64,000 nucleotides of DNA from Aegilops tauschii subsp. strangulata (Eukaryota > Streptophyta > Magnoliopsida > Poales > Poaceae): assembly GCF_002575655.3 (NCBI RefSeq), contig NC_053037.3:446741793-446805792 (forward strand), given 5' to 3'. This document shows positions 43,475 through 55,400 of the stretch, piece by piece (position 1 is the stretch's first letter; every line of letters starts with the position of its first letter). A program made the position numbers and the translations under genes. The notes beneath the pieces are model-generated. The model worked only from the letters and a program-made list of their open reading frames with translations. It did no database searches and was not told the DNA's origin.

Positions 43475-44861
43475 TGATAACCCACAAGTATAGGGGATTG
43501 CAACAGTTTTCGAGGGTAGAGTATTCAACCCAAATTTATTGATTCGACACAAGGGAGCCAAAGAATATTCTCAAGTATTAGCAGTTGAGTTGTCAATTCA
43601 ACCACACCTGGATAACTTAGTATCTGCAGCAAAGTAATTAGTAGCAAAGTAATATGGAAGTAACGGCAACGATAGCAAAAATAATATTTTTGGGTTTTGT
43701 AGTGATTGTAACAGTAGCAATGGAAAAGTAAATAAGCGAAGAACAATATGTGAAAAGCTCGTAGGCATTGGATCGGTGATGGAGAATTATGCCGGATGCG
43801 GTTCATCATGTAACAGTCATAACATAGGGTGACACAGAACTAGCTCCAATTCATCAATGTAATGTAGGCATGTATTCCGAATATAGTCATACGTGCTTAT
43901 GGAAAAGAACTTGCATGACATCTTTTGTCCTACCCTCCCGTGGCAGCGGGGTCCTAGCGGAAACTAAGGGATATTAAGGCCTCCTTTTAATAGAGTACCG
44001 GACCAAAGCATTAACACATAGTGAATACATGTACTCCTCAAACTACGGTCATCACCGGGAGTGGTCCCGATTATTGTCACTTAGGGGTTGCCGGATCATA
44101 ACACATAGTAGGTGACTATACAATTGCAAGATAGGATCAAGAACTCACATATATTCATGAAAACATAATAGGTTCAGATCTGAAATCATGGCACTCGGGC
44201 CCTAGTGACAAGCATTAAGCATAGCAAAGTCATAGCAACATCAATCTTAGAACATAGTGGATACTAGGGATCAAACCCTAACAAAACTAACTCGATTACA
44301 TGATAGATCTCATCCAACCCATCACCATCCAGCAAGCCTACAATGGAATTACTCACACACGGCGGTGAGCATCATGAAATTGGTGATGGAGGATGGTTGA
44401 TGACGACGACCGCGACGGCTTCCCTTCTCCGGAGCCCCGAACGGACTCCAGATCAGCCCTCCCGAGAGGTTTTAGGGCTTGGCGGCGGCTCCATATCGTA
44501 AAACGTGATGAATCCTTCTCTCTGATTTTTTTTCTCCCCAAAAGTGAATATATGGAGTTGGAGTTGAGGTCGGTGGAGCGTCAGGGGGCCCACGAGGCAG
44601 GGGGCGCGCCCCCCACCCTCGTGGACAGGGTGTGGGCCCCCTGACGTGGATTTTTCTTCCAGTATTTTTAATATTTTCCAAATAGATGTTCCGTGGAGTT
44701 TCAGGTCATTCCGAGAACTTTTGATTCTGCACATAAATAACACCATGGAAAGTCTGCTGAAAACAACGTCAGTCCGGGTTAGTTCCATTCAAATCATGCA
44801 AGTTAGAGTCCAAAACAAGGACAAAAGTGTTTGGAAAAGTAGATACGACGGAGACGTATCA
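43475..44861 (-). repeat. Athila-type 3' LTR
   Basis: On the minus strand it begins TGATACGTCTCCGTCG at 44861 and ends TACTTGTGGGTTATCA at 43475. Its 44580-44645 segment is a GC-rich inverted repeat (ggggcccac...gtgggcccc). Termini are shared with 11295-12798, but much of the interior differs. Confidence 0.85.
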
Positions 44862-44874
44862 ACTCCCCCAAACT
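44862..44874 (-). other. Polypurine tract of the Athila-type element
   Basis: The minus strand reads AGTTTGGGGGAGT directly before the LTR start TGATACG. Confidence 0.8.
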
Positions 44875-46875
44875 AAAACCTTTGCTTGTCCTCAAGCAAT
44901 TCAGTTGATAAACTGTTTGCTCTTGTTGTTGTAAATATGTAAAGCCAACATTCAAGTTTTCAGGAAAGATTATGACTAACCACATTCGCAATAACTCTTA
45001 GATCTCATGTTTACTCATATCAATGGCATAATCAACTAGCGAGCGATAATAATAAATCTCGGATGACAACACTTTCTAAAAACAATCATAATATGATATA
45101 ACAGGATGGTATCTCGCTAGCCCTTTCTGAGACCGCAAAACATAAATGCAGAGCACCTTTAAAGATTAAGGACTGACTAGACATTGTAATTCATGGTAAA
45201 AGAGATCCAGTCATAGTCATACCCAACATAAATTAATAGTAATGGATGCAAATGACAGTAGCGCTCTCCTGCTAGTGCCTTTTAATAAGAGGGTGATGAC
45301 TCAACATAAAAGTAAATAGATAGGCCCTTCGCAGAGGGAAGCAGGGATTTGTAGAGGTGCCAGAGCTCGGTTTTGAAATAGAGATAAATAATATTATGAG
45401 TGGCATACTTTCATTGTCAACATAACAACCCAGAGATGGCGATATCTTTCGTGCTACACACATTATAGGCGGTTCCCAAACAGAATGGTAAAGTTTATAA
45501 CCCCCCTCCGCCAACAAGCATCAATCCATGGCTTGCTCGAAACAACGAGTGCCTCCAACTAGCAACAGTCCCAGGGGGAGTTTTGTTTGCAATTATTTTG
45601 ATTTAGTTTGCATAAAGCATGGGACTGGGCATCCCGGTGACCAGCCATTTTCTCGTGAATGAGGAGCGGAGTCCACTCCTCTTGAGAATAACCTGCCTAG
45701 CATGGAAGATACGGACAGCCCTAGTTGATACATGAGCTATTCGAGCATACAAAACAGAATTTCATTAGAAGGCTTAGAGTTTGGCAGATACAAATTTACT
45801 TGGAACGGCAGGTAGATACCGCATATAGGAAGGTATAGTGGACTCATATGGAATAACTTTGGGGTTTAAGGGATTGGATGCACAAGCAGTATTCCCGCTT
45901 AGTACCAGTGAAGGCTAGCAAAAGACTGGGAAGCGACCAACTAGAGAGCGATAACAGTCATGAACATGCATTAAAATTAATAAACATTGAGTACGAGCAT
46001 GAGTAGGATATAATCCACCATGAACATAAATATCGTGAATGCTATGTTGATTTTTTTCAACTACATGTTTGAACATGTGCCAAGTCGAGTCACTTAAATC
46101 ATTCAAAGGAGGATACCACCCCACTATACCACATCACAACCATTCTAATAGCATGTTGGCAGGCAAGGTAAACCATTATAACTCATAGCTAATCAAGCAT
46201 GGCATAAGCAACTATGATCTCTAATTGTCATTGCAAACATGTTTATTCAAAATAGGCTGAATCAGGAACGATGAACTAATCATATTTACAAAAACAAGAG
46301 AGGTCGAGTTCATACCAGCTTCTCTCATCTCAATCAGTCCATCATATATCGTCATAATTGCCTTTCACTTGCACGACCAAACGATGTGAATAATAATAAT
46401 AGTGCACGTGCATTGGACTAAGCTGGAATCTGCGAGCATTCAATAAACAAGAGAAGACAAGGCAATATGGGCTCTTGGTTAAATCAACAATAATGCATAT
46501 AAGAGCCACTTCAACAATCTAATCATGGTCTTCTCCTATCGACCCCCAAAGAAAAGAAAAGAAATAAAACTATTTACACGGGAAAGCTCCCAACAAGCAA
46601 AAGAAGAACGGGAATTTTTTTTTGGGTTTTCTTTTAATTATTACTACAGCAAGAAAAGTAAACTAACTAAAAGCTACACTAATTTTTTTGTTTTTCTTAA
46701 GGTTTATTAAACACACAAGAAGAAAGCAAGAAAAAGAAAATAAAATATCATGGATATTACAGTGAAAGAGTATGAGCACCGACATCTAGCAATGAGCGTG
46801 TGTGAACATAAATGTAATGTCGGTGAGAAATACGTACCCCCCCCCCCCAAGCATAGGCTTTTGCCCTAAGTTGGT
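44875..46875 (-). other. Noncoding distal internal region of the Athila-type element
   Basis: Two kilobases of AT-rich sequence without a supported ORF lie between the purine tract and the extra ORF. A 10-base C run is at about 46839-46848. Long noncoding tails at this place are usual for Athila-type elements. Confidence 0.6.
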
Positions 46876-47901
46876 TTATTGCCACGGATGGCCTGGAGGA
46901 TATCCATAGTTGTAGCCGGGGTCGTACTGAGATGCAGCAGTTATTGCCTCCTGAGCTGCAGGGTGGCGGCGAGCTGCCTCTGCCCTCCTCTCGTACTCAT
47001 CTGCCTCCTCTCTGGTAATAACATATCTTCCTTTTGCCTGATAATCAAAGAAGGCAGGAGCAGGGAGAGTAATACGGACAGCACGACGTCTGTCAAAGAT
47101 TAAGCGATACTGGAGAGGTGATTCATTCCTCTCAACAAACTGGTGGTGAACCATAGCATTAAAGTCTAGGTAAGCAGGAGGTAATTCAATATCATCATCA
47201 CGTATGGTTACACCAAGAAAATCAGCTAAGCGGGTTGCATAAATTCCACCAAAGAAATCTCCATTAAATCTATTATTATGCAACCTACGTGCAACAATGG
47301 CTCCCAAATTATAAGATTTGTCTCCTAACACAACACTCCTAAGAATATTGAGGTCGGGGACACACATATGACATGCTTCATCTTTACCATTTATGCACCT
47401 ACCTATGAAGAGAGCAAAATAATGTATAGCAGGAAAATGAATGCTCCCTATGGTAGCTTGTGCTATATCTCTAGATTCCCCCACAGTTATACTAGCAAGA
47501 AAATTTCTAAATTCAGATTTGCGAGGTTCACTAGCACTACCCCATTGTGGAAGTTTGCAAGCAGTGGTAAAATCCTCTAAGTCCATAGTGTAAGATTTTT
47601 CATAGAGATCAAATAGGACAGTTGGAAAATTGGGTGAAGATGAAAATTCAAACCTCTTCACAAAGGAACTAGTGAGATAGTGGTACTGGCGGCACTTTTC
47701 TTCCTCGAAGCTCACAAGATCAGCATTACGCAAATATGTGTTAAATTCTTCCTTGATTCCCGCTCGATCCATAAAGTTTTTTGAAGGCCATTCACAAGGC
47801 CGCACTGGAGCGTCCCTTGGTAGCTCATTGTCAGCAACACGCATTGCAAGCCTGGGTCCTTGCTTCCTTGAAGAACCACCATGGTACATTTTCCTAAGCA
47901 T
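46876..47901 (-). CDS. Athila ORF1-like plant transposon protein
   Basis: An uninterrupted 341-residue frame starts MLRKMYHGGSSRKQG. It contains FMDRAGIKEEF, KRFEFSSSPNFPTVLFDLYEKSY, LEDFTTACKLPQWG, IHYFALFIGRC and LGAIVARRLHNNR, the pattern I know from 'Arabidopsis retrotransposon ORF-1'/putative plant transposon proteins of Athila elements. The C-terminus is basic, then Tyr/Pro/Gly-rich. It lies downstream of gag-protease in the sense direction. Its role is not established; nucleic-acid binding or a capsid-related role is possible. The absence of stops suggests the source family is or was selected for it. Confidence 0.7.
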   Translation of the reverse strand: MLRKMYHGGSSRKQGPRLAMRVADNELPRDAPVRPCEWPSKNFMDRAGIKEEFNTYLRNADLVSFEEEKCRQYHYLTSSFVKRFEFSSSPNFPTVLFDLYEKSYTMDLEDFTTACKLPQWGSASEPRKSEFRNFLASITVGESRDIAQATIGSIHFPAIHYFALFIGRCINGKDEACHMCVPDLNILRSVVLGDKSYNLGAIVARRLHNNRFNGDFFGGIYATRLADFLGVTIRDDDIELPPAYLDFNAMVHHQFVERNESPLQYRLIFDRRRAVRITLPAPAFFDYQAKGRYVITREEADEYERRAEAARRHPAAQEAITAASQYDPGYNYGYPPGHPWQ

Positions 47902-48689
47902 ATTTCTTCCTCTGAAAAATTTCTGAAATTTTAAGTAACTTCAAATAAAAGTGAACCAAGCTCAACAAAATCGATAGTGACTACTCCTACAAGTGCCTAG
48001 AGCCTATATCATGCATTAGAACTACTTGGAACCATATAAATTTGACATGCAAGCTCAAGAACATAGTCACCTAGGCAGCACAAATTTGCAATGAATAGAG
48101 AACTAGAACAACAACTAATTGGACCAATGGAGGAGTCACATACCAAGGAACAATCCCCCCAAGCAGTTTTGTGAGAGGTGCTTTGAGCAAGGAGATCGAA
48201 ACTCGCAGCAAAATGAGCTAGAACTCGTGCTTGAGCTGGATGGTGATTTTTTTGGGAGGAAGAAGAAGTGTGTGGGTGCAGGAATAAGTGGAGGGGAGCC
48301 ACCATGGGCCCACGAGGCAGGGGTGCGCCCTGTAGGGGTGGGCGCGCCCTGGACCCTGGTGGCCAGGTGCTTGCCCCCCTGTTGTGTTCTCAGTGCCAGA
48401 TATTCTCAAATATTCCAGAAAAATCATAATAAATTGGCAGGGCATTTGGAGAACTTTTATTTTTGGGGTATTTTTATATTGCACGGATAATTCAAAAAAC
48501 AGACAGAAAAATACTATTTTTGCTTTATTTCAACTAAATAACCAGAAAGTAGCAAGAGGGTACATAAGGTTGTGCCTTCTAGTTTCATCCATCTCATGCT
48601 CATCAAAAGGAATCCACTAACAAGGTTGATCAAGTCTTGTTAACAAACTCATTCTGAATAACATGGAATCGGAGAAATTTCGAATAACA
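47902..48689 (-). other. Spacer replacing pol in the Athila-type element
   Basis: Only about 790 bp separate gag-protease from the extra ORF, where a full element would have 3-4 kb of RT-RNase H-integrase. The spacer includes a GC-rich LTR-like patch (about 48300-48380) and no polymerase motif. Confidence 0.65.
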
Positions 48690-50807
48690 CTATGTTACCT
48701 CAACGAGGATATGCACATCCCCAATAATAAGAATATCATATTTCTTCTTGACAGTAGGAAGAGGAAATTCAAAACCTCCAAAAATAATCGATGGAATTTT
48801 TCCAATAGAATTGATACTGTGAACTTGAGGTTGTTTCCTCGGAAAGTGTACCGTATGCTCATTACCATTAACATGAAAAGTGACATTGCCTTTGTTGCAA
48901 TCAATAACAGCCCCTGCAGTATTCAAAAAGGGTCTTCCAAGAATAATAGACATACTATCGTCCTCTGGAATATCAAGAATAACAAAGTCCGTTAAAATAG
49001 TAACGTTTGCAACCACAACAGGCACATCCTCACAAATACCGACAGGTATCGCAGTTGATTTATCAACCATTTGCAAAGATATTTCAGTAGGTGTCAACTT
49101 ATTCAAGTCAAGTCTACGATATAAAGAGAGAGGCATAACACTAACACCGGCTCCAAGATCACATAAAGCAGTTTTAACATAGTTTCTTTTAATGGAGCAC
49201 GGTATAGTTGGTACTCCTGGATTTCCTAGTTTCTTAGGTATTCCACCCTTAAAAGTATAATTAGCAAGCATGGTGGAAATTTCAGCTTCCGGTATCTTTC
49301 TTTTATTAGTAACAATTTCTTTCATATACTTAGCATAAGGATTCATTTTGAGCATATCAGTCAATCGCATACGCAAAAAGATAGGTCTAATCATTTCAGC
49401 AAAGCGCTCAAAATCCTCATCATCCTTTTTCTTGGATGGTTTGGGACGAAAAGGCATGGGTTTCTGAACCCATGGTTCTCTTTCTTTACCATGTTTCCTA
49501 GCAACAAAGTCTCTCTTATCATAACGTTGATTCTTTGATTGTGGGTTATCAAGATCAACAGCAGGTTCAATTTCTACATCATTATCATTGCTAGGTTGAG
49601 CATCATCATGAACATTATCATTAACATTTTCACTAGGTTCATGTTCATTACCAGATTGTGTTTCAGCAATAGGTTCACTAGAAGCATGCAAAGTCCTATC
49701 ATTTTTCTTGTTCTTCTTTTTAGAAGAACTAGGTGTGTCAATATTATTTCTCTGAGAATCTTGCTCAATTCTCTTAGGATGGCCTTCAGGATACAAAGGT
49801 TCTTGAGTCATTTTACCAGTTCTAGTAGCCACTCTAACAACATAGTCATTATTCTTACTATTCAATTCATTGAGCAAATCATTTTGACCTTGAAGTACTT
49901 GTTCTACTTGAGTGGTAACCATAGAAGCATGTTTACTAATGAGTTTAAGTTCACCCTTAACATTACACATATAATCACCCAAGTGTTCAATCGTATCGGA
50001 ATTGTATTTCAATTGTCTACCAAAATAAGCATTGAAGTTTTCTTGTTTGACAATAAAATTATCAAACTCTTCTAAGCATTGTCTAGCGGACTTATAGTGA
50101 GGAATATCACCTTCATCAAATCTATAGAGAGAATTTACCTTTACTACCTGTGTCGGGTTATCAAGACCATGAGTTTCTTCGATAGGTGGAGGATTAATAT
50201 CATATGTTTCTTCAACAGGTGGTAAATTAAGACCATGTATTTCTTCAATAGGAGGTAAATTCTTAACATCTTCAGCTTTAATACCCTTTTCTTTCATAGA
50301 TTGCTTTACCTCTTGCATATCTTCAGGACTGAGAAATAGAACACCCCTCTTCTTCGGAGTTGGTTTAGGAATAGGCTCAGGAAGTGTCCAATTATTTTCA
50401 TTTGTCAACATATTATTCAATAGAATTTCAGCTTCATCTCGTGTTCTTTCCCTGAAAACAGAACCAGCACAACTATCCAGGTAATCTCTGGAAGCATCGG
50501 TTAGTCCATTATAAAAGATATCAAGTATTTCATTTTTCTTAAGAGGATGATCAGGCAAAGCATTAAGTAATTGGAGCAGCCTCCCCCAAGCTTGTGGGAG
50601 ACTCTCTTCTTCAATTTGCACAAAATTATATATGTCCCTTAAAGCAGCTTGTTTCTTATGAGCAGGGAAATATTTAGCAGAGAAGTAATAAATCATATCT
50701 TGGGGACTACGCACACAACCGGGATCAAGAGAATTAAACCATATCTTAGCATCACCCTTTAATGAGAACGGAAATATTTTAAGGATATAAAGGTAGCGAT
50801 TTCTCAT
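48690..50807 (-). CDS. Athila-type gag-protease, N-terminally cut
   Basis: An open 705-residue frame has a retrotransposon gag core near its start (FPFSLKGDAKIWFNSLDPG, then QAWGRLLQLL). Next come a linker with PPIEE/PPVEE repeats (about 195-230), a charged middle part, and an aspartic protease region with CDLGAGVSVMPLSLYRRL (about 565-582) and IILGRPFL. In Athila elements the protease motif is typically D-L/S-G-A. Gag would normally begin farther upstream; the usual N-terminus is missing because the CACTA terminus lies 35 bp away. It has no stops, but the product is truncated. Confidence 0.83.
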   Translation of the reverse strand: MRNRYLYILKIFPFSLKGDAKIWFNSLDPGCVRSPQDMIYYFSAKYFPAHKKQAALRDIYNFVQIEEESLPQAWGRLLQLLNALPDHPLKKNEILDIFYNGLTDASRDYLDSCAGSVFRERTRDEAEILLNNMLTNENNWTLPEPIPKPTPKKRGVLFLSPEDMQEVKQSMKEKGIKAEDVKNLPPIEEIHGLNLPPVEETYDINPPPIEETHGLDNPTQVVKVNSLYRFDEGDIPHYKSARQCLEEFDNFIVKQENFNAYFGRQLKYNSDTIEHLGDYMCNVKGELKLISKHASMVTTQVEQVLQGQNDLLNELNSKNNDYVVRVATRTGKMTQEPLYPEGHPKRIEQDSQRNNIDTPSSSKKKNKKNDRTLHASSEPIAETQSGNEHEPSENVNDNVHDDAQPSNDNDVEIEPAVDLDNPQSKNQRYDKRDFVARKHGKEREPWVQKPMPFRPKPSKKKDDEDFERFAEMIRPIFLRMRLTDMLKMNPYAKYMKEIVTNKRKIPEAEISTMLANYTFKGGIPKKLGNPGVPTIPCSIKRNYVKTALCDLGAGVSVMPLSLYRRLDLNKLTPTEISLQMVDKSTAIPVGICEDVPVVVANVTILTDFVILDIPEDDSMSIILGRPFLNTAGAVIDCNKGNVTFHVNGNEHTVHFPRKQPQVHSINSIGKIPSIIFGGFEFPLPTVKKKYDILIIGDVHILVEVT

Positions 50808-51354
50808 CTTTAGTGAACAGGGTGGCTATATCATTTAATTTACACTACAAAAAAAGACACATCCGTGACATTTTGGGCCGAACTGAATTTTTTTTCTGTC
50901 ATACATATGACACTTCTATGACGATAATTGTGACAAAACCCGGTATCATCATAGATGTGGTGGGCTCCTACTTCTATGACAAAAAATCTTGACAGAAAAT
51001 GGGCTTTTCGTCCTGGGTGGGCCGGAGACGCAGCTGCATGACATTCTTTGGGCCGTCCATGACGGAAAAAACCGTGGTAGAAGCGAGGGCGAGGAAAATT
51101 TCAGGGAGTTCCCGGTTACGGTGGGAGGTTGGGGGCCGAGCGATGCGCGTGTGTGTGAGGCATTGGCTCTAACTGAACCCGAGCAAGGCGTTGGGCTCTA
51201 ACTGAACCCGAGCGATTGCACTGCAGGCTACGCGTTACTGAACCCGAGCGATCGAACGATGGCTGTTAACTGAACCCGTTCGAGCGATTCCTTCGCTACT
51301 GCTGCTAACTGAAGCCGATCGATGCTGCCTCTGGGATGAACAGTGAGCGTTGCG

Positions 51355-51665
51355 GGGGGGGGGGGGGGTTGGATGAACAGTGAGCGGTGGTGTTTCCTCT
51401 GGATGAACAGGACCCCGTGGTGTGGTGGAGGGCTGGATGAACAGTAGACGGTGGAGGGGTGCCCGTGGAGGGGTGGTTGAACAGGACACCGTGGTGTGGA
51501 GGGCTGGATGAACAGTAGACGGTGGAGGGGTGCCCGTGGAGGGTGGTTGAATAGTAGCCAGTGGAGTAGCGCGTGGTGGAGGCTGGATGAACAGGAGCCC
51601 GTGGAGGCTGGAGGAGGTCGACGGTAGCCCGTGGAGGCTGGAGGAGGTCAACGGTGGAGATGAAC
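51355..51665 (+). repeat. Irregular tandem repeat around ggctggatgaacag
   Basis: Modules with ggatgaacagtagacggtgg and ggggtgcccgtggagg repeat at intervals of about 30-95 bp after a 15-base G run (51354-51368). Adjacent reading frames on both strands are by-products. Confidence 0.8.
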
Positions 51666-51683
51666 AGTATCCCGTGGAGTCCC

Positions 51684-51980
51684 GTTTTGCGGTACGCCAC
51701 ACTCCTCCTGATGAACAGGGCCCCCGTTTCGACCGTAGGAGGTCCGTTTCGTCCGTTTTGCGGTACGCCACACCCCTCCCGATCAACAGGACCCCGTTTC
51801 GACCGTAGGAGGTCTGTTTCGTCAGTTTTGCGGTACGCGACACCCCTCCCGATCAACAGGACCCCCGTTTCGACCGTAGGAGGTCTGTTTCCTCCGTTTT
51901 GCGGTACGCCACACCCCTCCCGATCAACAGGACCCCGTTCCGAACATAGGAGGTTCGTTTGCTCCGTTGTGCGGTACGCC
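51684..51980 (+). repeat. Tandem repeat, 70-71 bp unit, about four copies
   Basis: Units begin gttttgcggtacgcc at 51684, 51755, 51825, 51896 and (diverged) 51966. Each contains cctcccgatcaacagg and ttcgaccgtaggaggt. The open minus frames across it arise from the repeat. Confidence 0.93.
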
Positions 51981-52429
51981 AGGCCTCGTTTCCATCGCCT
52001 GTTCCGTCCAAGCCCTCCCAATGAACACGACCACGCATTCCGTTCCGACCCAGCCGGTTGGCTCCCACACGTTCCGTTGCCTCCCGATGAACACGAGGCA
52101 TTCCGTTGCATCCCCATGAACATGACGCATTCCGTTGCCTCCCCATGAACACGACGACGACGTTGTTTCTCCGCTCTGACCCAGCCATGTACACGAGCCC
52201 TGGCCGTACGTATGCGCGAGTAGGCGTCCGAGACCCCGCCCGTATGTACACATACGTGGCCGTATTTTTTTTCTTGCACCCTGGCCGGCGTACGTACGTG
52301 TACATGCTACGTGCGCGCCCCTACTACGACACGTACGCGCCTCTACTATGACACGTGCGCGCCTCTACATCCACCAGTATATATGTACGTACACGTTCAC
52401 GACCAAAATGACAACGCTACGTACGCTTC

Positions 52430-55400
52430 GACCAGGTGGGTCCCGACTGTCAGGCACTTCCTTGCCTGCGAAGATGTAGCTGGTGGGTCCCAGCAGTCAG
52501 GGGGGCGAATCGTTTTTTTTTGCCCGGACGCACTTCCTTGCGTGCGAAGATGTAGCTGGTGGGTCCCAGCAGTTAGGGGCAAATGTTTTTTTCGTGAAAT
52601 ACGGTGGCCCGTCCGGTGGGTCCCCGCTGTCAGATGGAGGAATAATTATTTTGCACGTAATAAGGAGGCACTTCCTTGCTGCGGCCGTGGACCCAGCTGT
52701 CAGCCTATCCACATACAGTCCACGTCTGATGGAAGCCGTTCCTTGATCACGTTGACCACGCCGCGCCAAGAGCACCAGGGCGGTGGACGACGGCGAGGCC
52801 TAGGAAGGGGACGACGCGGAGCCGGGGAAGACGCGGCAGTGGATGCCCACGCGTAGAGGAGTACGAGGGTTCACTGGTTCGCTGCGGTGTGAGGCTGCCG
52901 TCGCCGTAGAATAATAGGGGGTGTGGGTGAGTAGAGGGATGGCCTGGCCAGCGTTGGGAGTAGTAGGGGGCGGTGAGGCCTCCGCCGCATCGCAACCGGC
53001 CACGGGAGGCAGGAGCACGAGGCACGACCGGCGCTGGTTTGGGCGGCTGGAGCAACAAGACCAGAGGTTGAAGAAGCACTACGGCCGTTGGATGGACATC
53101 GTATGGTCACTGGAGCTAGAATCGTGCATATTGACTAAGTTGACAAAGCCCTCCGTCCCCGTCAACTTAGTAGGCCCACAAGTCAGCCTGCCACTATACT
53201 GGGTCCCAGCTAACAGGGGGAGTATTCATTTTTTTGTGCGTAATAAGGAGGCACTTCCTTGCGTGCGAAGATATAGCTGGTGGGTCCGAGCTGTCAGCGG
53301 CAGTAACGTTTTTTTCGCGAAATACAGACGCCCTTTCGGTGGGTCCCTGATGTCAGGTGGAGGAATCATTATTTTGCGCGTAATAAGGAGGCATTTCCTT
53401 GCGTGCGGTCGTGGACCCAGCTGTCGGCCTCTCCACGTACAGTCCACTTCAGATGCATGTTGCTCGTTAACCACGTTGACCAGGCCGCGCCGAGAGCACC
53501 ATGGCGGTGGACGACGGCGAGGCCTAGGAAGGGAACGACATGGAGGCAGGGAAGACTCGGCAGTTGTTTCCCACGCGGAGGGGAGTACGACTATACGAGG
53601 GTTTACTGGTTCGTCTGCCGTCGCCGGAGAATAACAGCAGGTGTGGGCGAGTAGAGGGATGGCTAGGCCAGCGATGGGAGTACGGTGGGGCGGTGAGGCC
53701 TGCACGGCAGCAGAGCCGGCCGCGGGGAGGAGGGAGCAGGCAGTCCCACCGGCGCTTGTTTGAGCGGCTGGAGCAGGAAGAGCAGAGATTGAAGAAGCAC
53801 GACGGCCGTTGGATGGCCATCCAACAGTCACTGCTTGTGCGTCAACCTTTTTTAGGAAAGCCTCAAATCTGTGGAAAACAGCATACAGCCCATCTGCCAT
53901 TATTTCTAATAATTTACAGCCCATTTGCTAATTATTAAGGTTTTTTTGGAGCCCATATTCTTTTTGTTAGCATTACAGCCCATATTGTGGCCATGGTTAA
54001 AAAATTATACGAAATTTTGCATATTTCGGTGCGGTCCAAACTGTTTTTAATCCCGAAATTTCGACTCACATTCAAACTGATTTTAAAAATAAATGTATAT
54101 CAATATAAAATCTCCACACATAAAAATTAATGTAATTTAAAATCTCGAAATGAAAAAAAAAAGATATTTGAAACTAATTGCCGGTTTGATGTGTTTTAAA
54201 AATGTACATCCCATTTCTCATTACTGATGGGCCATTTTCTCGGCCAGCCGAATGAAAGCTCTCCTCGTCTTGAAAGATTTGCAGCCCAACAGGCCTGACA
54301 AAGCGACTTACTTGGCAAATCACAAAAAACTAGGCTGTGGCCATGGACCCAGCTGTCAGCCTCTCCACGTACAGTACTCTTCCGATGGAAGTCGTTCCTT
54401 GACCATGTTGACCACTACGCGCGGAGAGCACCACGGCGGTGGACGACGGCGAGGCCTAGGAAGGGGACGACGCGGAGCCGGGGAAGACGTGGCAGTGGAA
54501 GCCCGCGCGGTGTGAGGCTGCCGTCGCCGCAGGGCCTGGCCAGCGATGGGAATAGTAGGGGGCGGTGAGGCCTCCGCGGCAGCACAATCGGCCACGGGAG
54601 GCAGGAGCATGCGGCACGACCGGCGCTGCTTTGGGCGGCTGGAGCAAGAAGACCAGAGGTTGAAGAAGCACTACGGCCGTTGGATGGACATCATACGGTC
54701 ACTGGAGCTAGAATCGTTAATATTGACTAAGTTGACAAAGCCCTTCGTCCCCGTCAACTTAGTAGGCCCACAAGTCAGCCTCCCACCAAGGTGGGTCCCA
54801 GCTAGCCGAGGGAGTATTCATTTTTTTGTGCGTAATAAGGAGGCACTTCCGGTGGGTCCGAGCTGACAGCGGGGGGAACGTTTTTTCGCGAAATACGGTG
54901 GCCCGTCAGGTGGGTCCCAGCAGTCAGGGGGCAAACGTTTTTTTCACAAAATATGGTGGCCCGTCCAGTGGGTCCCTTCTGTCAGTTGGAGGAATCATTA
55001 TTTTCCGCGTAATAAGGAGGCACTTACTTGCTGCGGCCGTGGACCCAGCTGAGACTCTCCACGTACACTATACTTCCGATGGAAGTCGTTCCTTGACCAC
55101 GTTGACCTTGCCGCGTTCTGTTGCATGCATGCGTCCATGGGCGTGGTGCGTCCCCACTGTCAGCCTCTCACGTACAGTCATCTTCCGATGACTCTTGGTT
55201 GTTGACCACGTTGACCACACCGTGCCGAGCGCACCCAGACTGGAACGACCCGGAGATGGGGAAGACGGGGCAGTGGAGTCACAGATGGAGAGGAGTGGGA
55301 AACTTCACTGGTTCGGATGCGTGGCAGCACAGCCGCGGTGCCGCCCATGGGAGACAGGAGCAAGAACAGAGGTTGAAGAAGGAGCACGGCTGTTGGATTA

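Larger units (their letters stand above)
43475..50842 (-). mobile_element. Athila-type Gypsy element lacking RT, cut by a CACTA element
   Basis: In minus orientation the window shows the 3' LTR (43475-44861), the polypurine tract, an extra ORF (46876-47901) and a gag-protease ORF (48690-50807). The region between these two ORFs is only about 0.8 kb and has no reverse transcriptase or integrase. The copy is therefore either a deletion derivative or one of the non-autonomous Sabrina/WHAM-like forms. At 50843 a CACTA terminus interrupts it, so the 5' LTR is not visible. It inserted into the Gypsy element ending at 43474. Confidence 0.82.

Noticed and set aside
11295..44861. The two Athila-type LTRs as a pair bounding one 33-kb element
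   Set aside because: They share termini but differ through much of the interior, and the left one is a 5' LTR whose internal region lies to its left.
49539..50075. Plus-strand frame of 178 codons
   Set aside because: It is antisense to the gag-protease ORF and made of Ile/Phe/Arg-rich shadow sequence.
51235..53924. Frames of 200-324 codons on both strands
   Set aside because: They coincide with tandem repeats and the GC-rich CACTA module, exist on both strands and shift frame between module copies.
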